DNA of 64,000 nucleotides from contig CM055109.1 of the NCBI GenBank assembly GCA_029204225.1, positions 6,249,911-6,313,910 of the forward strand. The letters are read 5' to 3'. The number at the start of each line of letters is the position of its first letter. The first letter of the stretch is position 1. A model generated the notes under the pieces. That model was not told where the DNA came from. It was given only the letters and a program-made list of their open reading frames with translations, and ran no database searches. Position numbers and translations under genes: made by a program. The DNA is from Diphasiastrum complanatum. Lineage: Eukaryota > Streptophyta > Lycopodiopsida > Lycopodiales > Lycopodiaceae. Below, piece by piece: positions 1 through 10,520 of this stretch.

Positions 1-7
1 GTCCTTG

Positions 8-165
8 AAAGTCCATGTTGTACCACCAAAGCATGCTTTTAGCCAGAGAGTGGTACAAGAAAAATGACCAGACCTTGAAGAAGATTGGTTTTCAGCCACT
101 CATACCATACTGCAATGTTTACATTCTTAGAAATGGCAAGAATATGTCATTAGTTATAGTATAAA
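8..165 (+). pseudogene. Ty1/copia reverse transcriptase fragment
   Basis: One frame of about 50 codons resembles the copia RT segment between the YGLKQAPREWY motif and the YVDD box. It shows a degraded LYHQSMLLAREWY, followed by a typical run ending in ILRNGKNMSLVIV. Frame is lost exactly where YVDD should follow (GTA TAA). It is cut by the window edge on the left and has no recognisable RNase H to the right, so it is a relic. Family assignment is by motif recognition only. Confidence 0.55.
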
Positions 166-1368
166 ATGAGTTAATTTTTTTTTACTTAATAAGTTCTGAA
201 ACTCGTAATTTATGGATGGGTCACATGATTTATGTGAACTTGGAAGGCAAGGGCATTTAGCCCATTATTTAGTAGAGAAGACTCAATGGAGAAATGTGTG
301 AGTGTGAAAAAATCCTTACATATTGTATGCCTCTGATTTTCATCTGATTCAGTTTTAGACTGAGGGCCACTTGTTTTCAGCTTGTTTCTTTCACTTAGTA
401 GCAATAAAAATCTGTTTTGCCTTCTTCTAATGACTTGTGTCACATGTGTTCAAATTGGAGCAAAAGTGCCCACTGTTCACAAGATCCTTGGCTGTTTTTT
501 GTGCAATGCAAATCTGAAATCTATTTGTGGCATAGAGTTTTTTGATTTGTAAAGAGGACTTGTTTCCTATAAATTTTCTGATTGAGAAACTCAGTTTCAG
601 ACCTTAACATTCAGCAGGCTAGTGCCCAACATTGGTGGGATAAGTATACACATAGCGGTACTTCATGGTTGATCGTTACTGTTCAAACTCAGACTCTCTA
701 TGAGTTCTTTTGTTCATTATCTACTCTATATCAACTATTAATATTAATGAGTCTACTTTGCACATAGCCACGTGCGATTAAACTCATCAGATTTTTTGTT
801 TTTCTAAACAAGTATTATTGAAAATATGTTACCCTTTGATGCAAGATATAGATAGGTGTAGCATGCGCTAGAGAATAAAAGATTGTTTTAGAAGCATAAA
901 ATGCGCTTACTGATATCACCATGAAATTATGTCTTAGAATTCGTTATAGGATTGTTAAAGTGAACATGAATTACCTCTGAGAGCTCCACTGAATCTAAAT
1001 CACCAGATCCACCCACATATAAATCGCAAACCAATATGGTGTAGCACCTGCATTGACTTCAAATTCAAGCCGAGTTCCTTGATAGTCACATTTCACTTGC
1101 ATGAAAATCACATCCGAGTGCTCAACAATGTATAACCTTTTGGGGTATAGCTTTATTGGCATTTGTGCCACAACATCATTACACAAGTTATCATATGCGT
1201 CATTTAAGTCAATATGTATGCTCCGATTCTATAAGCATCACGCATCATGCATTGTTTGTCATAGTAGTGTGTGAACACATATCTAGCATGACAATAGTAC
1301 ACATATCTGGTCAATGCGTGATATGACACATATCCAATTTAATTAGAACACTTGTAGCATGCCTAACT
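166..1368. other. intergenic, no gene recognised
   Basis: AT-rich sequence with stops in all frames. The longest coherent stretch is a 63-codon open frame on the minus strand at 995-1186. It reads like coding sequence but matches no family I know and lacks neighbouring exons. Confidence 0.5.
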
Positions 1369-1543
1369 ATCTCGAGCCACATCATGAAATTGTTTTGGCC
1401 TAATCATCAAAGTAGAACTCTCCTCCAACATTGATAGAGCATATCTAGATTGACATATCTTGAGCCACATCAAATAGTTTTGGCCTAATCATCAAAGTAG
1501 AACTCTCCTCCAACATTGATAGAGCATATCTAGATTGACATAT
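1369..1543. repeat. 88-bp tandem duplication
   Basis: Two adjacent near-identical copies begin at 1369 and 1457 with ATCTCGAGCCACATC and ATCTTGAGCCACATC. Both run through a shared block ending in GATAGAGCATATCTAGATTG. The copies differ by a few substitutions and a small deletion. Confidence 0.85.
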
Positions 1544-3923
1544 AAAAGCATAATCATGATGAAAGTCAATCTCAAGACTTTATCACTCGAGATAGCACAA
1601 ACTTGATGTCAATGACTTGAGATAGCTCTATCTTGATGTCTGTCACTTGAGATAGCTCAAATTTGGATGAATATTGAATCCTTGTATATTTAAAGGTACT
1701 TAGCTACCTCAAAGTGCATGCTTATGATTCAAAGTTACTCAAATTGGATGCCTAAGATGTGATTTTCAAATTTGAAACATTTAGATTACTCAAGTCTGAT
1801 CCCTTGTCAAAGTTCAACATGCCTACAAGTTAAACACAGCTCTGCATTGAATCATCTCTATCTATTTCTAGCTTATTGAAGAAAATGCCATGTGTGATGC
1901 AATATATGCTCAGGCACTGAACTGATTTGAAATGCATTGATTTGAACTGATTTGACTTCAAATAAAATTATATACAGTCATGGTTTATTCTCTGAGACAT
2001 CAATCCTTTATTTCTTTGATAGGAACTAAGGCTTTCTATGAAGAGATTTTAGTTGTGATTTGGCCCTTGCGAGCCTCTCTTTGTTCTGCTATTATCTAGT
2101 ATCATCGAGGCTTCCAGCCAGGAAAAAGTGTACTTGTTCCCCCTTTGCCATTATTATACCCTGCTTACCCCCCTGGACTTTAGTAGACTCAAAACACAAA
2201 AACCAGTCACTAAAAGAGGTCACTTCTCCAGTACAATTATTTAAGAATCCAGATATCACATTGATAGCAGTTTGAAGAACTAATTTGTTTGATTCGTAGT
2301 TGGTGGAAAACTAATAGAGACAAATTCTTGAAATCGCTTTGCATACACTTTTGGTCCAACAACTGAAATGGATAGTGGATTATAATGCAAAGATTTGTAA
2401 GCATGTTCAATTCGTTTAGTTACACCATATGCTTGCAATATGTCAATGACACCTAGGTAAAGAACAACATCATGAACCTCCCCAATACTTTGTCTTCTCT
2501 ACAGGCATCGTTCTCATCGAATCTCTAGTCTGCCCTTGCAAATAGTCCAGCTGCAACAAGTTAGGTCATTTGAGGAAAATATCACCTTACCACTTTTAGT
2601 TGTTTCAGAATAGTAAAAAAGTACATACTCTAATGAATTTTATTTGATGCAAGAATTAGTTTCTTGTGTACTCGTTCCATCTTATTGCTAAAACTAGCTC
2701 ATCTTCGAAGATACATTATATCTTTGTTTCTGATCTTCCTACTTTGAGCTATTGTAAACTCTTATGGTTTTAGGTTTGGTGTTTCTTTTTTTGGTATGTT
2801 AAAGATGACTAATCATAGAACCGAGCTAGAGAGTCTGTTTTGTTTCTATTATTTTGTATTTTGACTCTGCCTTGGTAAGTCTTGCTTATGTATCATGGCC
2901 TCTTTTTTAATTTAATTTTATTTGACTTTATTTTCAGAATTTTCCTTGCTAACTATCATTTTCTTCTTAGTTAGCACTAGATCTACCCAAAAACCAAATT
3001 CTTTGACCCAATAGGTGATCAACTGCTTGCTATCCTTAGTCATGCAAAGCGCAAAGCTATGTTTAAGAATATAAACCTGATTAATTGGGCGATATGGCCC
3101 AAGTAGCCCAACTAACAAGCAAACAACTGCAACTATCATTCATAGGCAGCATCAATGTGTTTTGTATAATCCGACCACCTTCTCTCGATGAGCTAGAAGA
3201 ACCTACAGTGGGTCACCACCTGAATAGTTAGAAGATGAAATTGAAATCATAACAGCTGAAAAAATGAAAAAAAAAGCCCTATCAATCTGAAAGGATCTTC
3301 AAACCATCACCTTATAGTTATCATTGATCACTACTCATATGACCTTAAGATGATAAACTTGATTCTCAATATCATGAGTGATCATCAGACTTGATAATGC
3401 ACATATGTTTTGTGTCCTTTGATAGACCACAGGTCGTTATTAAGGGAAAAAATCTGTAGGAGTCAATGACATCATAGGGAGAATCTATGGGATGTCAGTT
3501 AAGCAGACAAACGAGGATTAGGTCGAAGGCCCCTAAGCAAATGGAAAGCATCAGTCTCTAAGCATAATGTGAGGCTATAGTGAGTGATTTTAATACAGAA
3601 GGAATTTTTAAGAAGTTTAGATATGAAGGCATTGTAGTGGAGCTTCAACTACAGGAGTTTTCTACCTACAAAGATCCAAAAGCAAAGAAGAAACGTGGGT
3701 GACAAAAGGCAATCCAAGTCTCTCAGTCCAAGCATAAAAGATGATTGAGTGATGTTGAAGTGATCAAAGTGATTGAGTGACTAAACTTGATCAATCTAAA
3801 GTTTGGGATAGCTCAAATTTGATGTCATCAACTCGTGATAGTTTGAGTATAACTCAAATTTGCTACCTACCATTGAAGATGTACATTAAGATTTGTCGAC
3901 TTCGACCCCTTGTCAATGGATTT
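1544..3923. repeat. non-coding region with a recurring AGATAGCTCAAATTTGATG motif
   Basis: No gene is recognised. A motif close to CTTGAGATAGCTC followed by AAATTTGATG recurs, often 30-50 bp apart, at about 1580-1660 and again at about 3805-3860. The phrase 'gatagctcaa' is the most conserved part. The motif continues past the solo LTR (4608-4760), so the LTR appears to have inserted into this repeat field. Confidence 0.5.
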
Positions 3924-4589
3924 TGTTGGGAAGAGGGGTGAAAGAAAGATAACTTGAAAATGAACGAACACGAAAAGAAAACGAACTCGACTGGTAAATG
4001 TTCGTGCACAACAGAATAAGCTATCTCCCTCTTTCCTCATGCATGACTACGCCTATAATACTGAGCTGGTATCCATTATATACATAAATTTTACAGGTGT
4101 GCAAATGAAGAAGGTATAAAAGTGGTTGTGCTATCTGTGGGAGATCGTGGGTGGCTGCTGTCATTGTCAAATCTAATTGCAAAGTGCATGGAATGAGTGT
4201 GAGGAGGCCGCGACGTCGGGCTTTGCTAAAATTAGCTCTGGTGAAAATACGAAAATTGCGACACTCTGTCCAATGCCTTAGAAAATTAGTTGTAAGGTAC
4301 CTTCACTTTTCTATAAGGGCACCTTTGGCATTTGTAGGGCACCTTTGACTTTTGTAGGGCAATGTCGCATTTTTCGCCTGTCAGAAAACGCGTGTAAAAA
4401 CACAGTGTCACGTTTTTCGAATTTTTTGCCTATGGAAATCTTCGAGTAAAAATGCAGAGTCGTGTTTTTCGCCTGTCTTATTTTACATGTAAATATGCAG
4501 ACTATGCGACAACACAAGTAAAAATACAACAGCATGAATGAGAGTAGATTAACATAGGATTTAGGAGAGTAAAGGAGATAAATCCAACA
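3924..4589 (-). mobile_element. solo LTR of copia family B
   Basis: The + strand copy starts TGTTGGGAAGAG and ends AATCCAACA, giving terminal TG..CA with inverted TGTTGG/CCAACA ends. The left part matches 26621-27025 (the ACGAAC-rich stretch and GCATGACTAYGCCTAT). The right end matches the LTR end at 37590-37605. Orientation is minus because the polypurine tract at 37606-37616 precedes the minus-strand TGTTGGATT end. No internal sequence flanks it, so it is a solo LTR. I see no clear target-site duplication. Confidence 0.7.
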
Positions 4590-5065
4590 TTTTACACTAT
4601 CGCATGAGGTAACTCAAATTTGATGTTGAAGTGATCACCTCAAGCTTAGGACAAACATGTTGCTTGAGTTTGATCCCTTTGTTAGGAGAACTAGTCGCTA
4701 TCACTCGATATAGCTCAAGTTTATTACCTGAGTTTGGTCCCTATCACTTGACATAGCATTTTGGTCCCTATTAGCTTGACATGGAGTTGACCCCTGCCAC
4801 ATGAGATGAAACCAATGCATCTTCAGACACAACCAATGTCACTTTTAGGGGGGAGCACTCAATGGGAGTCAGGGATACATGCACATCTCATATCCCTTTC
4901 ACGCTTGATTCCATACCTTGCTAAATATGTATTGGGATACATGCCTAATCGTTTACTAGAATTTGATTTGAATTTCAGGGATTTTTGGCCACTACAAGAG
5001 TGATGTTAGGAGGGTGGATTTCTGGGAAACCTAACCAAACAAAGGAAATCACAAGAGCAGTAGGA
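4590..5065. other. non-coding, continuation of the repeat field
   Basis: Contains further degenerate copies of the TAGCTCAAATTTGATG-type motif at about 4608-4630 and 4695-4760. No gene or RNA recognised. Confidence 0.45.
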
Positions 5066-5225
5066 GCACATGCGGATATGATTTCCCATTCAGACACCCA
5101 TTTCATACATCTAGATAAGGCTGAGGGCCTTTAGGATGTTGATGGCACATGTGAATATGCTTTCCCATTCAGACACCAATTTTTTGACATCTAGAATGGG
5201 TCGAGGGCCTTTAGGATGTTGATGG
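5066..5225. repeat. 79-bp tandem duplication
   Basis: Copies start at 5066 and 5145 (GCACATGCGGATATG and GCACATGTGAATATG) and share CCCATTCAGACACC and GGGCCTTTAGGATGTTGATG. Open frames across it are by-products of the duplication. Confidence 0.85.
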
Positions 5226-5426
5226 CAAGGCCAACACAATTTTGAGAGTAATGCTTGATCCTTGTATTTCACCTTTGAGAGCGACACACGACACATGGGA
5301 GACGTATGGTAGGATTTGTGGACGAACGACAAAAGGTGTTGAGAACTGTCACACCAGTTGCAAGTGGGCAGGATGAGACTGTTGTGCCATATAACTGAAA
5401 AATTCATTGGTTGCCATCTCATGGCC

Positions 5427-5427
<1 letters not shown>

Positions 5428-5476
<49 letters not shown>
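5428..5476. repeat. (AG)n microsatellite
   Basis: Uninterrupted AG dinucleotides, about 24 units. Confidence 0.97.
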
Positions 5477-5478
<2 letters not shown>

Positions 5479-7339
5479 TTTTGGAATTCTTGAGTTCTTG
5501 GGGCCAGTCGCAAACTCGGCCCTAAGCTGTAATAAATTGTGAGACCAGAACTTGGTTCCAAGCCTTAATAAATTGTAAAAGAACTTGCACAATATAATGT
5601 GAAATTATGGCTGCAGTGAATTGGCAAGGACTGCAAAGAATTGGAAATATTTTTTTTTGGGAGGGGTCTTGCTCCGAGGCCCTTCCACCCTAGAAGGCTA
5701 TGCGGGCGAGAGCTGAGGCTCGAGGGCGCACAGTCTTTCACGGGCGAAAGGGCCGAGGAGCCGGCCCATCCCTTGTGTGAATTCTGTTTTTATATATATA
5801 TATATATATTTTTCACCTAAAAAAAATTTGCCCCACAGATTAGATTAAGTTCTATGAGGCACCACCATTTCCCTTTTAAAAATATAAAAACTGATTTTAC
5901 AGCTTTTTACGGATAGCAGAGGATCATTAATGACTAGTTTCCTGCTCCTCAACTCGCCTTTCTCTCCTCGTCCTGGAGGCTGGATGCACCAATATCGTGT
6001 TCCATCCTGCTCAACTTGTCTCCAATTCTGAGCTTCGAACATTTTTAACGCTCCTGCAGCTGGTCTCGTGAATCCAAGATTGAGTGTGTTTTCATTGTCA
6101 AATTGAAGATTGCTTCTGAAATTCAGCAGAAAGCCTGGAAAATTGAGATGGAAAATTGAGATGCTGCAAGTTGCAGTTTGTAGGACCCGATCCTTCGGCA
6201 CATTGGCGGATTGGTAGGTGCGGACACGAGCTTGGATCGGAAGGTCAGTCTCTGCAATAGATTCTGAATTTTTTTTTTTTAACTTGCCAACTGCTGTACA
6301 GTATTTGGGTGATCTAAATCTGACCTATGCCAACCTCCATACTACATAGCCAAACTAGAGTGCTTGCGTCGCTTGCATTTCTGATTTTGTTCCCAGGAGC
6401 TCAAAACTTTCCATAATGACCGGATGCATTCGTTATCAAATTGTCGCTCATCATCCTTGAAATTAGCAGCTTCTGAGATTCCGTTGGTGTAGTCCGCTGA
6501 TTTGACATCCGGGCTTAAAATATTTTCGAATTCCTTGCAGCGCACTCATGAGCTGCGGCTACCACACATTAATAATTTGAGGAAAGTGTAGCTCTGTGCT
6601 TAGATTCTCGCTCTCTCGTCTCTGTGACGCTTGTTTTTCTGGTGATAATCGTGTTGTCAAGCCGGGAAAAGCTTTGCTCTGAACCTTGAAGTGAGCAACA
6701 TACCATTCCAAGCTTGAGGTTTCCTAACGAAGTGTAGCCAGCGAGTGTCCTATTTTGATGAAGAAGACAACAAAACAGAAAGCTCGTGCTCAGCTTGTAA
6801 GTTCAGAAGATAGAATTTCACGCTGAGGAAAACGTTTGAAGGACGGTAAGATTAATGCCTGGTCTCCAATGAGATGAGCTGCAAGATATTGAATAAGTGA
6901 GTTAGATATTGAATAAGTGAGTTAGAATGAATTGTACATGAGAGAAACGTTTCCATCTTGCAGCCTTTACCTTGTTCATTACAGCCATTCACTTAAAGGT
7001 GAAGACCTCAACTTGCTTTCAATGAAAATAAGTTGGTCTGATGTGGTAATTAAATCTCTCATTTTGTATGATAAATACTTGCTTTTCTACAGAAAATTTA
7101 TGGGTCATATTCTGAGTGATTTCTATGGAGTTTTCTATCGCAACAACTGCCACTTTCTGATATAAAACTATGGCTTCTTGACGTTGGGCATCAGTCTTTA
7201 AATAGATTTTCTGATGATATTTTATAGTACGTGGTGTTAAATCACTTAATCTTACAATTAGTGACTTTCTTCTTAATAAGGTTGCTTAATCTTATGGGGC
7301 TTCATCTAGGAAATTTTTAATGCAACCTTTATTTTACTG
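5477..7339. other. intergenic, no gene recognised
   Basis: Includes a short GC-rich island at 5660-5785, unlike its AT-rich surroundings, followed by a short TA run near 5797. Minus-strand open frames at 5845-6201 and 6342-6545 both contain QFDNE and Trp/Lys-rich stretches but match no family I know. A 20-bp direct repeat (TTAGATATTGAATAAGTGAG) is present at about 6880-6925. Confidence 0.4.
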
Positions 7340-7565
7340 ATCTTATAAAGAAAATTTGAATGTTAATTTTCCAAGATGGAAATTTTTTTGAAAACTCTAT
7401 TTTCCTATATAGAAAAACTCAAAAGGTCTTATCTAGGAAATTTGAAAGTTAATATTCCTATATGAAGAATCTTTGCAAACCTTATTTTCCTACATAGAAA
7501 AAAGTTTATAGTGTCTCTTATCTAGAAAATTTCAGAGTTAATTTTCCTAGTTGTCATCTAGGAAA
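7340..7565. repeat. degenerate tandem repeat, ~87-bp period
   Basis: Two and a half imperfect units begin near 7340, 7427 and 7515. Each has ATCTTATCTAGGAAATTT.. AGTTAATTTTCC.. ATTTTCCTAYATAGAAAAA. No coding potential. Confidence 0.7.
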
Positions 7566-8127
7566 TGGTTTCAAGTTTCCTAGTATTTACTTTCTCCTAG
7601 TTGTGTTCAATTGTTGCAACTAGGAAAAGCTTTTTTTTTTACATCTAGGAACTTGTCGTATTTTTCTTGTGGGGAGCATAGCTTCTGCTACGCAACTCTG
7701 ATTGTTATTGTGTAAACTCACCGTGTGTGTGATCAGAGTGTGTAGCACTTGCTTTGTTTATGTAAACAAGTGTGCTGAGAGCAAGAGGCACATTTGTGTG
7801 AATCTTTGCTTATCATTTCTATTTTTGATTCAGCTCATGCTTCCTTCTTTATGGGCTGTAGATCAGAGTAATCTCTCATGTTTCATCTTTAACTTTGAAT
7901 AAATCCTCCCTCCCTTCACTTATAATTTGTGCACATTTAATGTGGGCTTTGTTGTAAGAACTGCTAGCTTTTGTTGGTTTATCAAAATGGTAGAATTTTC
8001 TTAGTACAATAAATTAACGACTTTCTTAACACTGCTCCTTTTAAATTTGTACTCTACTAGGTTTTTAATTTTGTCTATAGCTTTAAGTACAAAGTTATGA
8101 ATTGGCATTCTTGCAGGGTGTATTTTG
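7566..8127. other. intergenic, nothing recognised
   Basis: AT-rich; a 66-codon open frame at 7702-7902 shows no family features. Confidence 0.5.
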
Positions 8128-8276
8128 ATCTTATCTCCAAGATAAAGCACTGCTTTCACTGCTCCCTCTCTACTTCTAAACTGATTAGAGATTTTGATGA
8201 GATTGTTGCACCCCCATACTTGAATATCGCCTCCATCAGCTCCACAATAGAAAAGATTTTCAGACACAGCCAACGA
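8128..8276 (-). pseudogene. WD40-repeat relic (plant JINGUBANG / MHCK-B-like)
   Basis: On the minus strand an open frame reads LAVSENLFYCGADGGDIQVW. It continues through a short linker to a second-blade start, EGAVKAVLYLGDKI. This is the blade grammar of plant single-domain WD40 proteins, where a 'DGDIKVW' strand is followed by 'GAVKAL...GDKIFTAH'. Homology stops right after GDKI at 8128 and downstream codons are unrelated. No ATG or flanking blades are present. It is most likely one exon fragment captured or left from a dead copy. A short exon of a live gene is the less likely alternative. Confidence 0.5.
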
Positions 8277-8906
8277 GAATATCCCACATGAATTTTAGCA
8301 GCTATATCTACAACACACAATCGAATGAATCTTGTACATGTTTATTTAATCCTTTAGGTGTTTCGTAAAATCCTTTATAGTTATGAAATAGTTAACGATG
8401 GCGATGCCTAGATGTTGAAATTCACACAACAAAGACTAGATACTTTTAAAATGTCAAAATGCTATGTAATCGAAAAAGTTCGTTTGAATTATCATTTAGG
8501 TTCATATTTTGTGACCTTTCAAATTCATTGCTCTCCTTTGAAACATGTATCCTTACGATTCCAAGACGAACGATTATTGACAACTGCAGCAACTTTATAC
8601 AAATTTAAAAACATTTTCAAACCCTGCATAAAGTTTAAAAATGTATTTTAGGCACTGCATGTGTGTCCATACATAGCAATGGTCAATTGACTTTAGATGC
8701 CAGTGTACAGTCATCGGGAGTGAAACCGGTTTCGTTGTAGGCATGCCTCCACATAGCTATCATCCTTTGACATCACATCATGTCATGGTACCATCACCTC
8801 AACACCTTGCTGTAGAGTTTGTTGGAAGTGGTGCATTTCCATGAGATTGTAGGAGTTCGACCATCCGGTTTAGGTCATCCAAGATAGAGGTAGCAACTCA
8901 GAGGGT

Positions 8907-9290
8907 AGATTTGGTTACACCCGAACATGTTCATGGTAATCCTTCATACTTGACTCCCAAAGTGGAATTCAAAAGTGAGAGGAAGAGGAGGATTTGTCAC
9001 AGGTCTTTGGCAAAATGTAAAGCCAGGGCTTTGTAATTTACCATTCAGAAAGAGGATACATGTTTGGGGTCCCATGACGATATTAGAAGAGAGACTAATA
9101 TATTGGGTGTAGGGTCGATTATCCATGTAACATTGGATTCGATGTCCAATGTTGATGTTATGAAGAAGGTGACCCTAGACTCGATGACATCAGTATTTGT
9201 TACACCTGAGCATATGCGTAATCACCCATCATACATGACTTTGGAAGTAGAATCCAGATATGCTAGGAGTAGAAGGTTGAATCGTTGATA
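8907..9290 (+). repeat. diverged duplication encoding VTPEH..NPSY motif
   Basis: Two stretches encode related peptides: 8907-8990 (LVTPEHVHGNPSYLTPKVE then a basic tail) and 9194-9288 (FVTPEHMRNHPSYMTLEVE then a basic tail). They are about 290 bp apart, both on the + strand. The second lies in a 74-codon open frame (9064-9288) that also has an internal VTLDSM repeat. Conservation at protein level suggests decayed coding DNA just upstream of the two-exon gene at 9370. Function unknown. Confidence 0.5.
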
Positions 9291-9369
9291 CCAATCTAAG
9301 AGAAGACATCGGACGTTGATTTTGTCTTCGCAAAACCTCGTAGTCAGATAAGTCTCACATTTTAGACAG

Positions 9370-10069
9370 GATCTTTTTTGGGTAAATCAGGAAACGTTCC
9401 AAACAAGCCATCTGTTGGAAGTGCAAAAGCTAGAAGGTTTTTATCCAATCACACTGGAAAGTCTTCAACTATGACATACAATGTTTGGAAAGATGTTGTT
9501 GCAGCATCAAAAGATTTTGAGGATAGGGGCAACACAAGATTAAAAAAAACTGCAGTATGGCAAAATCTCGACAATTTGATTGGCATGTTGCAAAAAGAAA
9601 AATTATCTGAAATCAACATTGCAAATTTACAAAAATATTGTGAGAGATTTGTCAAATCGGTAGTAGAATATTGGGGAGAGGATCATGTTACACACTATAT
9701 GGTAATTCAATATTTGTTTTTGTGCAAAATTTTTTCAAGAACATCATATATTTGATTTCTGCTATATGTATTTTATTGTTGCAGCATATTTTATTACATC
9801 ACACCACATTTTTTGCAAAAAAATATGGAAGTATGAGCATATGGTCTTCTCAAGGTATGGAGAAATCGCATTGGCAAGCAAGAGGAGCTTTTCATCGAGC
9901 AACCAACCATGGAGGATATAATTCAAAGAGGTGCTATTTATATCAATTATTTCAATGGCTCTACAGAAGAGCACAGTTTAGATATCAAACCAAATATTCA
10001 ACAAATCTCATTTCATTCAAAAAGGCATTTCAACATCTGAGGAGAAATAGTTCAACTTCATCATCGTAA
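9370..10069 (+). CDS. unidentified two-exon gene (join 9370-9701, 9785-10069), 5' end incomplete
   Basis: Exon 1 is open from a stop at 9363 and follows an acceptor-like TTTTAGACAG, so earlier exons may exist; no ATG starts it. Exon 2 ends at TAA 10067-10069. Removing an 83-bp GT..TTGCAG intron (9702-9784) joins the two frames in phase 0 and rebuilds one continuous block across the junction (VTHYM|HILLHHTTFFAKKYGS). After it come WSSQGMEKSHWQARGAFHR and TNHGG, then an aromatic LYQLFQWLYRRAQFRY stretch and a Ser-rich tail. The His/Gly/Trp-rich block looks conserved, and similar 'QGMEKSH' strings occur in uncharacterised repeat-derived proteins. I cannot name a family. It could be a domesticated or decaying transposon gene. 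A convergent ORF ends 20 bp downstream. Confidence 0.5.
9702..9784 (+). other. 83-bp spliceosomal intron
   Basis: GTAATT donor and a T-rich tract ending TTGTTGCAG. The upstream frame hits junk and the downstream frame has no start. Splicing keeps frame (phase 0) and reconstructs a conserved-looking motif. Confidence 0.65.
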
Positions 10070-10088
10070 TAGAAAAACAATTAAAACA

Positions 10089-10520
10089 TTACATATCCTT
10101 ATCGGTATCAAAGGTCAGTTGAGCAGTATGGTCATGAAGAAATTGTCTCCTCTCATATGGATCCAGATGCTCAATCGATCTTCTTTTGCTCAACTCTATG
10201 TAACTTGCGTACACTGCTAAAGCAGTTGATCTTTTGGGTACATTTTTAGAAACATAATGCAATAGTTTTATAGCTATATCCCTCTTCACAAAAATGATTT
10301 TGTATGTACTGTTAGGATATCTATGTCCATCACAAAAATAGCACAATGCCTTTATTGCCATTACTATAGTTCCTGCTTGTGAATAAAAGTTGTCATGTTG
10401 AATACAAATTTCATTTTGTACAAAGTATTTCAAGTAATGGCACAATGTTGAATCCTTTTGGCCAACAACACCTCGAGCACCTCCAAAAATTGACCCATAA
10501 AGGTTGCGACTTATAAGCAA
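10089..10520 (-). CDS. unidentified 143-codon ORF, convergent with 9370-10069
   Basis: Open on the minus strand from TTG 10520 (no ATG at the edge; a stop lies just upstream) to a stop at 10089. The composition is protein-like, with clusters such as YGSIFGGARGVVGQ, CHYLKYFVQNE and a charged C-terminus (HLDPYERRQFLHDH). There are no transmembrane segments, and I see no known domain. It may be a single exon of a longer gene, or the second gene of a mobile element whose first gene is the convergent neighbour. Its stop is 20 bp from that gene's stop. Confidence 0.4.
   Translation of the reverse strand: MLISRNLYGSIFGGARGVVGQKDSTLCHYLKYFVQNEICIQHDNFYSQAGTIVMAIKALCYFCDGHRYPNSTYKIIFVKRDIAIKLLHYVSKNVPKRSTALAVYASYIELSKRRSIEHLDPYERRQFLHDHTAQLTFDTDKDM

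Noticed and set aside
4151-4535. Basic ORF on + strand and a minus-strand ORF over it
   Set aside because: Both lie inside the family B solo LTR and are not conserved in the other B LTR copies.
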